A stretch of DNA of 6,609 nucleotides from an uncultured Lachnobacterium sp. (GCA_945971355.1 CAMFPD010000124.1:1-6609); one strand, 5' to 3'; counted from the first letter of the stretch, positions 1 to 6,113 are shown. The notes: generated by a model from the sequence alone, not told the origin. Numbers and translations are program-made.

Positions 1-47
1 TACAAATCTATAACGTTTTAAGTGTAAATTTTTTGTACAGTTATATA

Positions 48-176
48 GGCTGCCCGCGCAAACTTAAATAAAAAACAAGCATATATATTTGTGAGAAACA
101 ATTCTTCAACTGTGTTGAAAAATTTTTCGAGCAAATCATATATGCTTGTTTTTTTGCGTTACCCCAAAGGGCAGCC
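48..176. repeat. Nested imperfect inverted repeat, about 129 bp
   Basis: The outer arms GGCTGCCC (48-55) and GGGCAGCC (169-176) are perfect complements. They enclose a second pair of 17-bp perfect arms (70-86 and 138-154). Inside that, ATTTG (87-91) pairs with CAAAT (132-136) across one bulged base, GAAA (95-98) with TTTC (125-128), AATT (100-103) with AATT (121-124), and TTCAAC (105-110) with GTTGAA (114-119) around a TGT loop. The whole element can fold as one rod on either strand. The bases just outside it are GTTATATA on the left and GTTATTAA on the right, which agree at 6 of 8 positions. It may be only an elaborate terminator; a small non-autonomous mobile element or a stable RNA are alternatives. 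Bases 1-47 hold nothing I can recognise. Confidence 0.6.
70..155 (-). terminator. Probable terminator downstream of argG, possibly bidirectional
   Basis: Reading leftward from the argG stop, transcription meets a 17-bp perfect stem whose distal arm ends in a run of six T residues (complement of 70-75). The stem is A-rich on one flank and T-rich on the other, so it also looks like a terminator on the plus strand, with T149-T155 after the stem. This would insulate argG from whatever lies to the left. The centre is not an open loop but carries further pairing (95-128). The stem is mostly A:T with only three G:C pairs, so its efficiency is uncertain. Confidence 0.6.
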
Positions 177-208
177 GTTATTAAAAAGCGGTGTCTTTTT
201 ATTGTAAC

Positions 209-1435
209 TTACTTTTTGTTATTTTTCTCTAATTCCAGCATCTTCATTGCACGTACCTTGAGTGGAAGTCCCCAGAGTGTGATGAAGCCTTCTGCATCAT
301 GGTGGTCATACATATCACCAGTAGTGAAGCTAGCAAGTGACTCGCTGTAGAGAGAGTAAGGAGAAGTTGTTCCAGCCTTGATGATGTTTCCTTTGTAAAG
401 CTTGAACTTAACCTCGCCGGTTACGTATTCCTGTGTTGATGTAACGAATGCTGAGATAGCCTCACGAAGTGGTGTGAACCATTTTCCTTCGTATACAACC
501 TGAGCTAATTTACGTCCCATCTCCATCTTAACTTCCATTGTTGCACGATCGAGAACAAGCTCCTCAAGCTGGTCATGTGCCTCCATAAGGATAGTTCCAC
601 CTGGAGTCTCATATACACCACGGGATTTCATACCTACAACACGGTTTTCAACAATATCGACGATACCAACTCCGTGCTTTCCACCCAGGCGGTTAAGCTC
701 ACGGATTATATCAGAAACCTTCATTTTCTTACCGTTTACGGATGTTGGAACACCCTTTTCAAAGGTCATTGTCACATATTCTCCCTCGTCAGGAGCCTTC
801 TCTGGTGATACACCGAGAACCAGCATGTGGTCATAATTTGGCTCAAGAGCTGGGTCCTCAAGTTCAAGTCCTTCGTGGCTGATATGCCACAGGTTACGGT
901 CACGGCTGTAAGACTGGTCAGTGCTGAATGGAAGGTCAATTCCATGAGCCTTACAGTAATCGATTTCTGCCTGACGTGAATCCATTGCCCAGCGGTCATC
1001 TCTCCAAGGAGCAATAACCTTGATATCTGGAGCGAGAGCCTTAATTCCAAGCTCAAAACGAATCTGGTCATTTCCCTTTCCTGTAGCTCCGTGGCAGATT
1101 GCTACAGCACCTTCTTTACGTGCAATTTCTACTAATTTAGCAGTGATACCAGGTCTTGCCATTGCTGTTCCCATTAAGTATTTGTGCTCATATACAGCAC
1201 CAGCCTGAACACAAGGAACAATATAATTGTCACAGAAATCGTCCACAATATCTTCTATGTATAATTTGGAAGCACCTGACAATTTAGCTCTTTCATCAAG
1301 TCCGTCTAATTCCTCTTCCTGTCCGCAGTCTACACAACAGCAGATTACGTCATATCCGTATGTTTCCTTTAACCATGGAATGATAGCAGTAGTATCAAGT
1401 CCACCTGAGTATGCCAATACAACTTTTTCGCTCAT
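209..1435 (-). CDS. argG: Argininosuccinate synthase
   Basis: This cytosolic enzyme condenses citrulline and aspartate with ATP to give argininosuccinate, the penultimate step of arginine synthesis. The 408-residue protein has the usual family length. The N-terminal ATP pyrophosphatase loop AYSGGLDTT is at residues 8-16. The second family signature, GATGKGNDQIRF, is at about 116-127, and the substrate-binding stretch YSRDRNLWHISHEG is at about 176-189. The tyrosine-containing C-terminal region KLYKGNIIKAG...SPYSLYSESLASF is present. The start is the ATG complementary to 1433-1435, seven bases after an AGAGAGGA ribosome binding site (complement of 1443-1450). The gene diverges from argC and shares its control region. 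It uses CGT, GAC and TAC codons more than its neighbours, as in highly expressed genes. Residues 32-37 (CCCVDC) hold an unusual cysteine cluster. argH is not adjacent. Identification is secure. Confidence 0.98.
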   Translation of the reverse strand: MSEKVVLAYSGGLDTTAIIPWLKETYGYDVICCCVDCGQEEELDGLDERAKLSGASKLYIEDIVDDFCDNYIVPCVQAGAVYEHKYLMGTAMARPGITAKLVEIARKEGAVAICHGATGKGNDQIRFELGIKALAPDIKVIAPWRDDRWAMDSRQAEIDYCKAHGIDLPFSTDQSYSRDRNLWHISHEGLELEDPALEPNYDHMLVLGVSPEKAPDEGEYVTMTFEKGVPTSVNGKKMKVSDIIRELNRLGGKHGVGIVDIVENRVVGMKSRGVYETPGGTILMEAHDQLEELVLDRATMEVKMEMGRKLAQVVYEGKWFTPLREAISAFVTSTQEYVTGEVKFKLYKGNIIKAGTTSPYSLYSESLASFTTGDMYDHHDAEGFITLWGLPLKVRAMKMLELEKNNKK

Positions 1436-1477
1436 TTGAAAATCCTCTCTTTCTCTTTAACGCATTGAACTAAAACT

Positions 1478-1506
1478 AATATATAACACTTATATCCATA
1501 ATGCAA
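1478..1506 (-). promoter_or_regulatory. Predicted argG promoter
   Basis: On the minus strand, TTGCAT (complement of 1501-1506) is followed by a 17-bp spacer and TATATT (complement of 1478-1483), a good sigma-A-type pair. The upstream edge of the -35 touches the first ARG box at base 1506, so ArgR binding there could hinder RNA polymerase. The predicted leader before the argG start is about 35 nt, too short for a T-box or riboswitch. This is a prediction from motif matching only; the region is AT-rich and other pairs can be drawn. Confidence 0.5.
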
Positions 1507-1523
1507 GTGTAAAAATATACATT
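1506..1523. promoter_or_regulatory. Putative ARG box 1 (ArgR operator)
   Basis: The core TGTAAAAATATACA (1508-1521) matches the arginine-repressor pattern TGnATnnnnATnCA with one mismatch in the left half. Drawn as the usual 18-bp box it spans 1506-1523. Its centre lies exactly 21 bp from that of box 2, giving two 18-bp boxes with a 3-bp gap. That is the known geometry for ArgR hexamers on tandem boxes. It directly abuts the predicted argG -35. The pattern and position are seen; ArgR binding is inferred. Confidence 0.62.
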
Positions 1524-1526
1524 AAA

Positions 1527-1544
1527 AATGTATAAATATACAAA
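1527..1544. promoter_or_regulatory. Putative ARG box 2 (ArgR operator)
   Basis: The core TGTATAAATATACA (1529-1542) has perfect 6-bp inverted arms and matches TGnATnnnnATnCA at every fixed position. Together with box 1 it forms a tandem operator between the divergent argG and argC promoters. A third, weak half-site TGTAT begins at 1549, centred about 20 bp further on, and lies next to the predicted argC -35. The same bases also make an 11-bp-arm palindrome at 1534-1557, which arises from the alternating TATACA and TGTATA half-sites. This is the strongest regulatory match in the window. Confidence 0.68.
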
Positions 1545-1563
1545 ACTTTGTATATTTTTTCCC

Positions 1564-1592
1564 TTTACGTCTAAATTAAGGTGTACTATATT
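1564..1592 (+). promoter_or_regulatory. Predicted argC operon promoter
   Basis: TTTACG (1564-1569), a 17-bp spacer and TATATT (1587-1592) form a plausible sigma-A promoter pointing at argC. The -10 sits inside the perfect 15-bp palindrome TACTATATTATAGTA (1584-1598). An alternative is TTGTAT (1548-1553) with TAAATT (1572-1577) at 18 bp, which would place the -35 on the third ARG half-site and fit repression better. The choice between them cannot be made from sequence alone. The transcript would carry argC, the GNAT gene, argB and argD. Confidence 0.45.
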
Positions 1593-1649
1593 ATAGTAAG
1601 TGAGTAACTCTGAAGGTACTTAGCAGTTACGAATGTTGATATACAGAAA

Positions 1650-1655
1650 AGAGGA
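1650..1655 (+). promoter_or_regulatory. Ribosome binding site deciding the argC start
   Basis: AGAGGA lies seven bases before the ATG at 1663 and selects that codon over the in-frame ATGs at 1633 and 1657. The ATG at 1633 has no purine-rich site in front of it, and the extra ten residues it would add (MLIYRKEEMN) are not part of the ArgC fold. The protein from 1663 begins MIKAGIIGATGYAG, as ArgC proteins usually do. Confidence 0.8.
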
Positions 1656-1662
1656 AATGAAT

Positions 1663-2721
1663 ATGATTAAAGCTGGTATAATTGGTGCAACAGGCTATGC
1701 TGGAGCGGAGCTTGTTCGCATATTGATGAATCATAAGGAAGTTGAAATTGCGTGGTATGGTTCCAGAAGCTATATTGAGCAGGAATATGCAGATATATAT
1801 GGTAATTTTTTTGAGATAGTAGATGCAAAATGTCTTGATGATAATATGGATGAGCTTGCTAGTCAGGTGGATGTGATTTTTACAGCTACACCTCAGGGCT
1901 TTCTTGCAGGAGTATTGTCGGAGGATATATTAAATAAAGTAAAAATTGTAGATTTATCAGCGGACTTTAGAATTAAGGATGTTGCTACTTATGAGAAATG
2001 GTACAAAATCGAGCATAAGAGTCCACAGTTTATAGAGGAAGCAGTCTATGGATTATGTGAGATTAACAGAGATAAGGTTAATGAGAATACAAGACTTATC
2101 GCAAATCCAGGATGTTACACAACCTGTTCTATTTTGACAGCATATCCACTTGTAAAAGAGGGGCTTATTGATCCTGACACATTGATTATTGATGCCAAGT
2201 CTGGTACATCGGGAGCTGGAAGGGGAGCTAAGACTCCTAATCTTTTCTGCGAAGTGAATGAGAATATGAAAGCATATGGTGTGACAAATCATAGACATAC
2301 TCCTGAAATCGAGGAGCAGCTTGGATATGCAGCTGGAAAAGAGATTATGATTAATTTTACACCACATCTTGTTCCAATGAACAGAGGTATTCTTGCAACA
2401 GAGTATGCTGCATTGAATAAAAAGGCTGATGGAACATATCCTACATATGATGAGGTGAAGGCTGTATATGATAAATATTATGCAGATGAGAAGTTTGTCA
2501 GAGTACTAAAGAAGGGTGTGTGCCCAGAAACCAAATGGGTTGAGGGAAGCAACTATGTGGATGTGAATTTTGTCATAGATGAGAGAACTGGCAGAATTGT
2601 TATGATGGGAGCGCTTGATAATCTGGTAAAGGGTGCTGCAGGTCAGGCTGTTCAGAACATGAATCTTTTATTTGGATTTGATGAGGCAGAAGGATTAAAT
2701 ATGGTTCCAATGTTCCCTTAG
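1663..2721 (+). CDS. argC: N-acetyl-gamma-glutamyl-phosphate reductase
   Basis: This cytosolic enzyme reduces N-acetylglutamyl-5-phosphate with NADPH to N-acetylglutamate semialdehyde, the third step of arginine synthesis. From the chosen start it is 352 residues, close to the usual 345 for the longer (type 1) ArgC form. The Rossmann nucleotide-binding motif GATGYAG is at residues 8-14. The catalytic cysteine is C151 in ANPGCYTT, and GTSGAGR at about 181-187 and HRHTPEIEEQ from H210 follow. H210 or H212 would be the catalytic histidine. It leads a plus-strand operon and ends 30 bp before the GNAT gene. An ATG-initiated upstream extension (from 1633) is rejected on ribosome binding site grounds. 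ArgR control is likely through the boxes upstream. Identification is secure. Confidence 0.97.
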   Translation: MIKAGIIGATGYAGAELVRILMNHKEVEIAWYGSRSYIEQEYADIYGNFFEIVDAKCLDDNMDELASQVDVIFTATPQGFLAGVLSEDILNKVKIVDLSADFRIKDVATYEKWYKIEHKSPQFIEEAVYGLCEINRDKVNENTRLIANPGCYTTCSILTAYPLVKEGLIDPDTLIIDAKSGTSGAGRGAKTPNLFCEVNENMKAYGVTNHRHTPEIEEQLGYAAGKEIMINFTPHLVPMNRGILATEYAALNKKADGTYPTYDEVKAVYDKYYADEKFVRVLKKGVCPETKWVEGSNYVDVNFVIDERTGRIVMMGALDNLVKGAAGQAVQNMNLLFGFDEAEGLNMVPMFP

Positions 2722-2751
2722 GAAGCATTGAGGAAGCGGTAAGGATGTTAT

Positions 2752-3210
2752 ATGGAAATAAAATATGAAATTCGAGTGATGACAACTGATGATTATGAGG
2801 AGGTTCATAATCTCTGGATGAGTATTCATGGTTTTGCCATCAGATCAATTGATGATTCAAAAGAGGGTGTAGAACGATTTATAAAGAGAAACCCAAAAAC
2901 CAGTGTGGTTGCAGTATCTGATGGAAAAATCGTAGGTGCAATTCTCTGTGGACATGACGGAAGAAGAGGCTGCTTGTATCATGTTTGTGTCCATGAGGAT
3001 TACAGAAAGCATGGAATCGGTAAGTCCATGGCTGTTGCATGCATGAGAGCCCTGCAGGCGGAGCAGATAAATAAAGTAAATATTGTAGCGTTTAAATCTA
3101 ACGAATTAGGCAATCATTTCTGGAAAGAGGAAGGCTGGAATTTTAGGGATGATTTAAATTATTACGATTTTACACTGAATGAGGCAAACATAACTAATTT
3201 TAATAAATAG
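2752..3210 (+). CDS. GNAT-family N-acetyltransferase in the arginine operon, possible short N-acetylglutamate synthase
   Basis: The 152-residue protein is a single GNAT domain, so it should transfer acetyl from acetyl-CoA to an amine. It starts with a beta strand (YEIRVMTTDDYEEVHNLW), has the central strand VVAVSDGKIVGAILCG at about 52-67, and the acetyl-CoA loop YHVCVHEDYRKHGIG at 76-90 with R85, G88 and G90. It ends in the strand-helix NIVAFKSNELGNHFWKEEGW. The fold is closest in my reading to small YpeA/RimI-like proteins. It sits 30 bp after argC and 33 bp before argB, where many Clostridia have argJ. Making N-acetylglutamate is therefore an attractive role, as known for other short GNAT synthases such as mycobacterial ArgA, but this protein does not visibly share their specific motifs. 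Protein or small-molecule acetylation is the alternative. The start has AAGGAT (2741-2746) five bases upstream. Fold confident, substrate unproven. Confidence 0.88.
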   Translation: MEIKYEIRVMTTDDYEEVHNLWMSIHGFAIRSIDDSKEGVERFIKRNPKTSVVAVSDGKIVGAILCGHDGRRGCLYHVCVHEDYRKHGIGKSMAVACMRALQAEQINKVNIVAFKSNELGNHFWKEEGWNFRDDLNYYDFTLNEANITNFNK

Positions 3211-3243
3211 GGAAATCAGACCAAGGAAAGTGAGGAGTTAGCA

Positions 3244-4143
3244 ATGGAAGAGAAAAACATGGATAAGGTATTAGAAAAAGCGCAGGTGCTTATTGAGGCA
3301 TTACCATATATTCAGAGATTTAATCGTAAAATTATCGTTGTAAAATACGGTGGATCTGCAATGGTTGATGAGGAACTTAAAAAGCAGGTTATTCAAGATG
3401 TTACACTGCTCAAATTAGTAGGATTTAAACCAATTATTGTACATGGTGGTGGTAAGGAAATCAGCCGCTGGGTAGGAAAAGTAGGAATGGAGCCGGTTTT
3501 TGTAAACGGTCTTAGAAAAACTGACGAGGAGACAATGGAAATTGCTGAGATGGTTTTGAACAAGGTTAATAAGTCCCTTGTTAAGCTTGTGCAGGAGCTT
3601 GGAGTTAATGCTATCGGAATCAGCGGCAAGGATGGTGGCCTCCTGAAGGTTCAGAAGAAGCTTTCAAATGGTGAAGACATCGGTTTTGTAGGAGAGATTA
3701 CAGAGGTTAATCCGAAGATTATCTATGATCTTTTAGAAAAGGATTTTCTTCCAATCGTTTGTCCTATAGGTATGGATGATGAGTATAATACATACAATAT
3801 AAATGCTGATGATGCCGCTTGCGCAATTGCCCGTGCAGTTTCAGCAGAAAAGCTAGCTTTCCTTACAGATATTGAGGGTGTATACAAGGATCCGAACGAT
3901 TCAAACTCTTTGATTTCAGAGCTTACTGTTTCGGAAGCAAAGGAGCTTATTACCGATGGATTTATTGGAGGCGGTATGCTTCCAAAACTAAATAACTGTA
4001 TCGATGCTATAGAGAATGGAGTATCAAGAGTACATATTCTTGATGGACGTATTGCACACTGCCTTCTTTTGGAGATATTTACTAACAAGGGAATTGGTAC
4101 AGCTATTTTAGATGATAAGGAGGCGAAGTTCTTCAATGAATAA
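3244..4143 (+). CDS. argB: Acetylglutamate kinase, probably arginine-sensitive type
   Basis: This cytosolic amino-acid kinase phosphorylates N-acetylglutamate with ATP, the second and usually rate-controlling step. The 299-residue protein shows VVKYGGSAM with K34, the glycine loop HGGG at 67-70, NGLRKTD at 88-94, the acetylglutamate-binding NINADDAA from N185, LTDIEGVYKD at 207-216 and GGGMLPK with K238. About 25 residues precede the first strand (KVLEKAQVLIEALPYIQRF). Such an N-terminal helix, with the C-terminal LLLEIFTNKGIGT, is typical of hexameric, arginine-inhibited enzymes, and so of organisms that recycle acetyl groups through ArgJ. The start at 3244 has GAGGAG (3232-3237) six bases upstream; the ATG at 3259 is a weaker alternative. 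Its last 8 bp overlap argD and its end carries the argD ribosome binding site. Confidence 0.97.
   Translation: MEEKNMDKVLEKAQVLIEALPYIQRFNRKIIVVKYGGSAMVDEELKKQVIQDVTLLKLVGFKPIIVHGGGKEISRWVGKVGMEPVFVNGLRKTDEETMEIAEMVLNKVNKSLVKLVQELGVNAIGISGKDGGLLKVQKKLSNGEDIGFVGEITEVNPKIIYDLLEKDFLPIVCPIGMDDEYNTYNINADDAACAIARAVSAEKLAFLTDIEGVYKDPNDSNSLISELTVSEAKELITDGFIGGGMLPKLNNCIDAIENGVSRVHILDGRIAHCLLLEIFTNKGIGTAILDDKEAKFFNE
4117..4123 (+). promoter_or_regulatory. Ribosome binding site for argD, inside argB
   Basis: AAGGAGG, a perfect anti-Shine-Dalgarno match, lies within the last codons of argB. The next in-frame ATG for argD is at 4136, twelve bases on, which is somewhat long but acceptable. An ATG at 4112 in the same frame overlaps this site and has none of its own, so 4136 is preferred. 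The arrangement suggests translational coupling of argB and argD. Confidence 0.75.
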
Positions 4144-5338
4144 ACAGGAATATATTAATTCAGCAGAAAATGAATTATTACACACATATAATCGTTTTGG
4201 TCTTGTGCTAGATCATGGAGAGGGCGTATATCTCTATGATACAGATGGAAAAAAATATTTGGATTTCGCAGCCGGAATCGCTGTTTGTGCGTTAGGATAC
4301 AGCAATGAAGCTTACAAGACTGCGTTGAAAAATCAGGTAGATGCATTGCTTCATACATCTAATCTATATTACAATCCACCTGTAATTAAGGCAGCGGATG
4401 CAGTCTTAAAGGCCAGTGAGATGGATAGGGTATTTTTTACAAACAGTGGAACAGAGGCTATTGAGGGCGCTATCAAAGCTGCAAAAAAATATGCTTTTAC
4501 AAGGGATGGTCATGCTGGACATGAGATAATTGCTATGAAGCATTCATTTCATGGAAGAAGTATTGGAGCATTATCAGTAACAGGAAATGCTCATTATCAG
4601 GAGCCATTTGAGCCGCTCATGCCAGGGGTTAAATTTGCTGATTACAATAATCTTGAAAGCGTAAAGGCTCTTGTGACAGATAAGACTTGTGCAATTATTA
4701 TGGAAACGGTTCAGGGAGAAGGCGGAATCTACCCTGCTGAGACTGATTTTTTGCAGGGAGTGAGAAAGCTTTGTGATGAGAATGACATACTTCTCATTCT
4801 CGATGAGATTCAGTGTGGAATGGGGCGAACAGGGAAAATGTTCGCATGGCAGAATTATGGGGTGAAGCCTGACATCATGACCAGTGCAAAAGCCCTTGGC
4901 TGTGGTGTGCCTGTTGGTGCTTTTATGATGACACAGAAGATTGCAGAAAAGTCCCTTGCACCAGGAGATCATGGCACAACATATGGAGGAAACCCATTTG
5001 TTGGAGCAGCAGTTTCTGCTGTATTTGAACAGTTTGAGTCCCTTGACATATTAGCTCATGTAAATGAAGTGACTCCGTATCTTGAGGAGTCTCTTGATAA
5101 GCTTGTGGCAAAGTATGATTGCCTTACAGCCAGAAGAGGAAAAGGCTTTATGCAAGGGGTTGAGTGTACACTTCCAGTAGGTCAGGTGTCTGCAAAGGCT
5201 CTTGAAAACGGACTTATTGTTATCACTGCAGGTAGCAATGTCCTTAGATTTGTACCACCACTTATTATTGAAAAAGAGGATATCGACCAGATGATTGTTC
5301 TTCTTTCTAAAACATTAGATGAAATCATTTCGAAATAG
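4136..5338 (+). CDS. argD: Acetylornithine aminotransferase
   Basis: This PLP-dependent class III aminotransferase converts N-acetylglutamate semialdehyde and glutamate to N-acetylornithine and 2-oxoglutarate in the cytosol. Numbered from ATG 4136 it is 400 residues, the usual length. It has the N-terminal strand YDTDGKKYLDFAAGIAV, the phosphate-binding NSGTEA at 103-108 and FHGRS at about 138-142. DEIQCGMGRTG follows with cofactor-contacting D223, then TSAKALGCGVPVGA with the Schiff-base lysine K252, and HGTTYGGNP. Related enzymes can also serve in lysine synthesis (N-succinyl-diaminopimelate transamination), but the operon argues for arginine. It overlaps argB by 8 bp and is the last gene before a new promoter. 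No strong terminator follows; only a weak AGACTT/AAGTCT pairing (5337-5342 with 5357-5362) without a T run is seen. Confidence 0.96.
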   Translation: MNKQEYINSAENELLHTYNRFGLVLDHGEGVYLYDTDGKKYLDFAAGIAVCALGYSNEAYKTALKNQVDALLHTSNLYYNPPVIKAADAVLKASEMDRVFFTNSGTEAIEGAIKAAKKYAFTRDGHAGHEIIAMKHSFHGRSIGALSVTGNAHYQEPFEPLMPGVKFADYNNLESVKALVTDKTCAIIMETVQGEGGIYPAETDFLQGVRKLCDENDILLILDEIQCGMGRTGKMFAWQNYGVKPDIMTSAKALGCGVPVGAFMMTQKIAEKSLAPGDHGTTYGGNPFVGAAVSAVFEQFESLDILAHVNEVTPYLEESLDKLVAKYDCLTARRGKGFMQGVECTLPVGQVSAKALENGLIVITAGSNVLRFVPPLIIEKEDIDQMIVLLSKTLDEIISK

Positions 5339-5349
5339 ACTTGTAATAA

Positions 5350-5377
5350 TTGAAAAAAGTCTGTAAAATGATATAAA
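5350..5377 (+). promoter_or_regulatory. Predicted promoter for the ComEA-like gene
   Basis: TTGAAA (5350-5355) and TATAAA (5372-5377) are separated by 16 bp and both match the sigma-A consensus closely. The pair lies in the 69-bp gap after argD, so the ComEA-like gene can be transcribed independently of arginine control, although read-through from argD is not excluded. The promoter is flanked by the perfect inverted repeat AGACTTG (5337-5343) and CAAGTCT (5381-5387). Confidence 0.6.
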
Positions 5378-5407
5378 CATCAAGTCTCCTTTGCAAGAGG
5401 GAGAAAA

Positions 5408-6085
5408 ATGAAAAAATTAACAATTATAAAAGTAGGAATACTGTGCATATTTATATGCACGGTTTTCTTGGGTTGTGGAGCAAAAAAAGATGTACAGTAC
5501 TATGCGTCAAAAGATGGTACTTCCAGTGATACGAGCGAAGAGGTAAATTGTGTCCAGACAGAGTCAGAGGTTGAATTTGAAAGTGTTGAAAACACTGATT
5601 TAGATGCAGAGAGTAAGCAGACGCAGATATGTGTGTATGTGTGCGGAGAGGTTATGAATCCGGGAGTTTACACACTTTTTCAGGGTGAAAGAGTCTGTGA
5701 TGCAATAGCCCTTGCTGGTGGATTTACAGAAGATGCTGATGCAGAATTTTTAAATCAGGCAGAACTTGTACAAGATTCACAAAAATTATATGTTCCGTCA
5801 GAGGAAGAAACATCCCAGATGAGGGAAGAAGGGTATTATGCTCAAACACAAGATGGTCAAAGCAGTATGGTACAGTCGTCAGAAGATAACGGCAAAGTTA
5901 ATATAAATAGTGCTACAATCCAGGAGTTGACCACCATTACGGGAATAGGTGAGACGAGGGCTCAGGCGATAATTGATTACCGTACAGAGCATGGCAGATT
6001 TTCTTCCACAGAAGATATTACAAATGTTACTGGGATTGGAGCTGCAACCTACGATAAGATAAAAGAAGATATATGCGTTAATTAA
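5408..6085 (+). CDS. ComEA-family SLBB and helix-hairpin-helix protein, probable lipoprotein
   Basis: ComEA proteins bind double-stranded DNA at the outer face of the membrane during natural transformation. This 225-residue protein has a lysine start and hydrophobic segment (about 5-20) ending in FLGC, a near-consensus lipobox with C23 as the likely lipidated residue. An acidic, Ser/Thr-rich linker spans about 35-70. An SLBB domain follows at about 72-131 (ICVYVCGEVMNPGVYTL...ALAGGF...LYVP). After a Gln/Ser-rich linker come tandem helix-hairpin-helix motifs: VNINSAT at 164-170, TGIGETRAQAIIDYR at 178-192 and VTGIGAATYDKIKE at 207-220. Domain order matches Bacillus ComEA, but the anchor looks like a lipid rather than a plain transmembrane helix. 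The ribosome binding site is GAGGGAG (5397-5403). The ComEC channel is not in the window, so competence is inferred from family only. It is followed 28 bp later by a response regulator. Confidence 0.88.
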   Translation: MKKLTIIKVGILCIFICTVFLGCGAKKDVQYYASKDGTSSDTSEEVNCVQTESEVEFESVENTDLDAESKQTQICVYVCGEVMNPGVYTLFQGERVCDAIALAGGFTEDADAEFLNQAELVQDSQKLYVPSEEETSQMREEGYYAQTQDGQSSMVQSSEDNGKVNINSATIQELTTITGIGETRAQAIIDYRTEHGRFSSTEDITNVTGIGAATYDKIKEDICVN

Positions 6086-6113
6086 TATGTGAAAGCAGGT
6101 TGAGGGAGAGAGC

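Noticed and set aside
575..1439. Plus-strand and alternate-frame open reading frames across argG
   Set aside because: They lie antisense or out of frame within a secure argG gene, have no ribosome binding sites and show low-complexity, family-free translations.
1633..1662. Upstream start for argC adding ten residues
   Set aside because: No ribosome binding site precedes 1633, whereas AGAGGA is correctly placed for 1663 and the protein then begins like other ArgC proteins.
1593..1662. T-box or arginine-responsive riboswitch in the argC leader
   Set aside because: The predicted leader is only about 60-70 nt, with no T-box sequence and no terminator hairpin; the ARG boxes explain regulation.
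2752..3210. Calling the GNAT gene argA or argJ
   Set aside because: ArgJ is about 400 residues with a different fold and autoprocessing site, and the classical ArgA has an amino-acid-kinase domain. Neither is present here, so only a family name is justified.
3393..5111. Minus-strand open reading frames inside argB and argD
   Set aside because: They are shadows of well-identified genes and have no recognisable domains or start signals.
5337..5362. Terminator after argD
   Set aside because: The only stem is six base pairs with a 14-nt loop and no following T run, so it does not meet the pattern of an intrinsic terminator.
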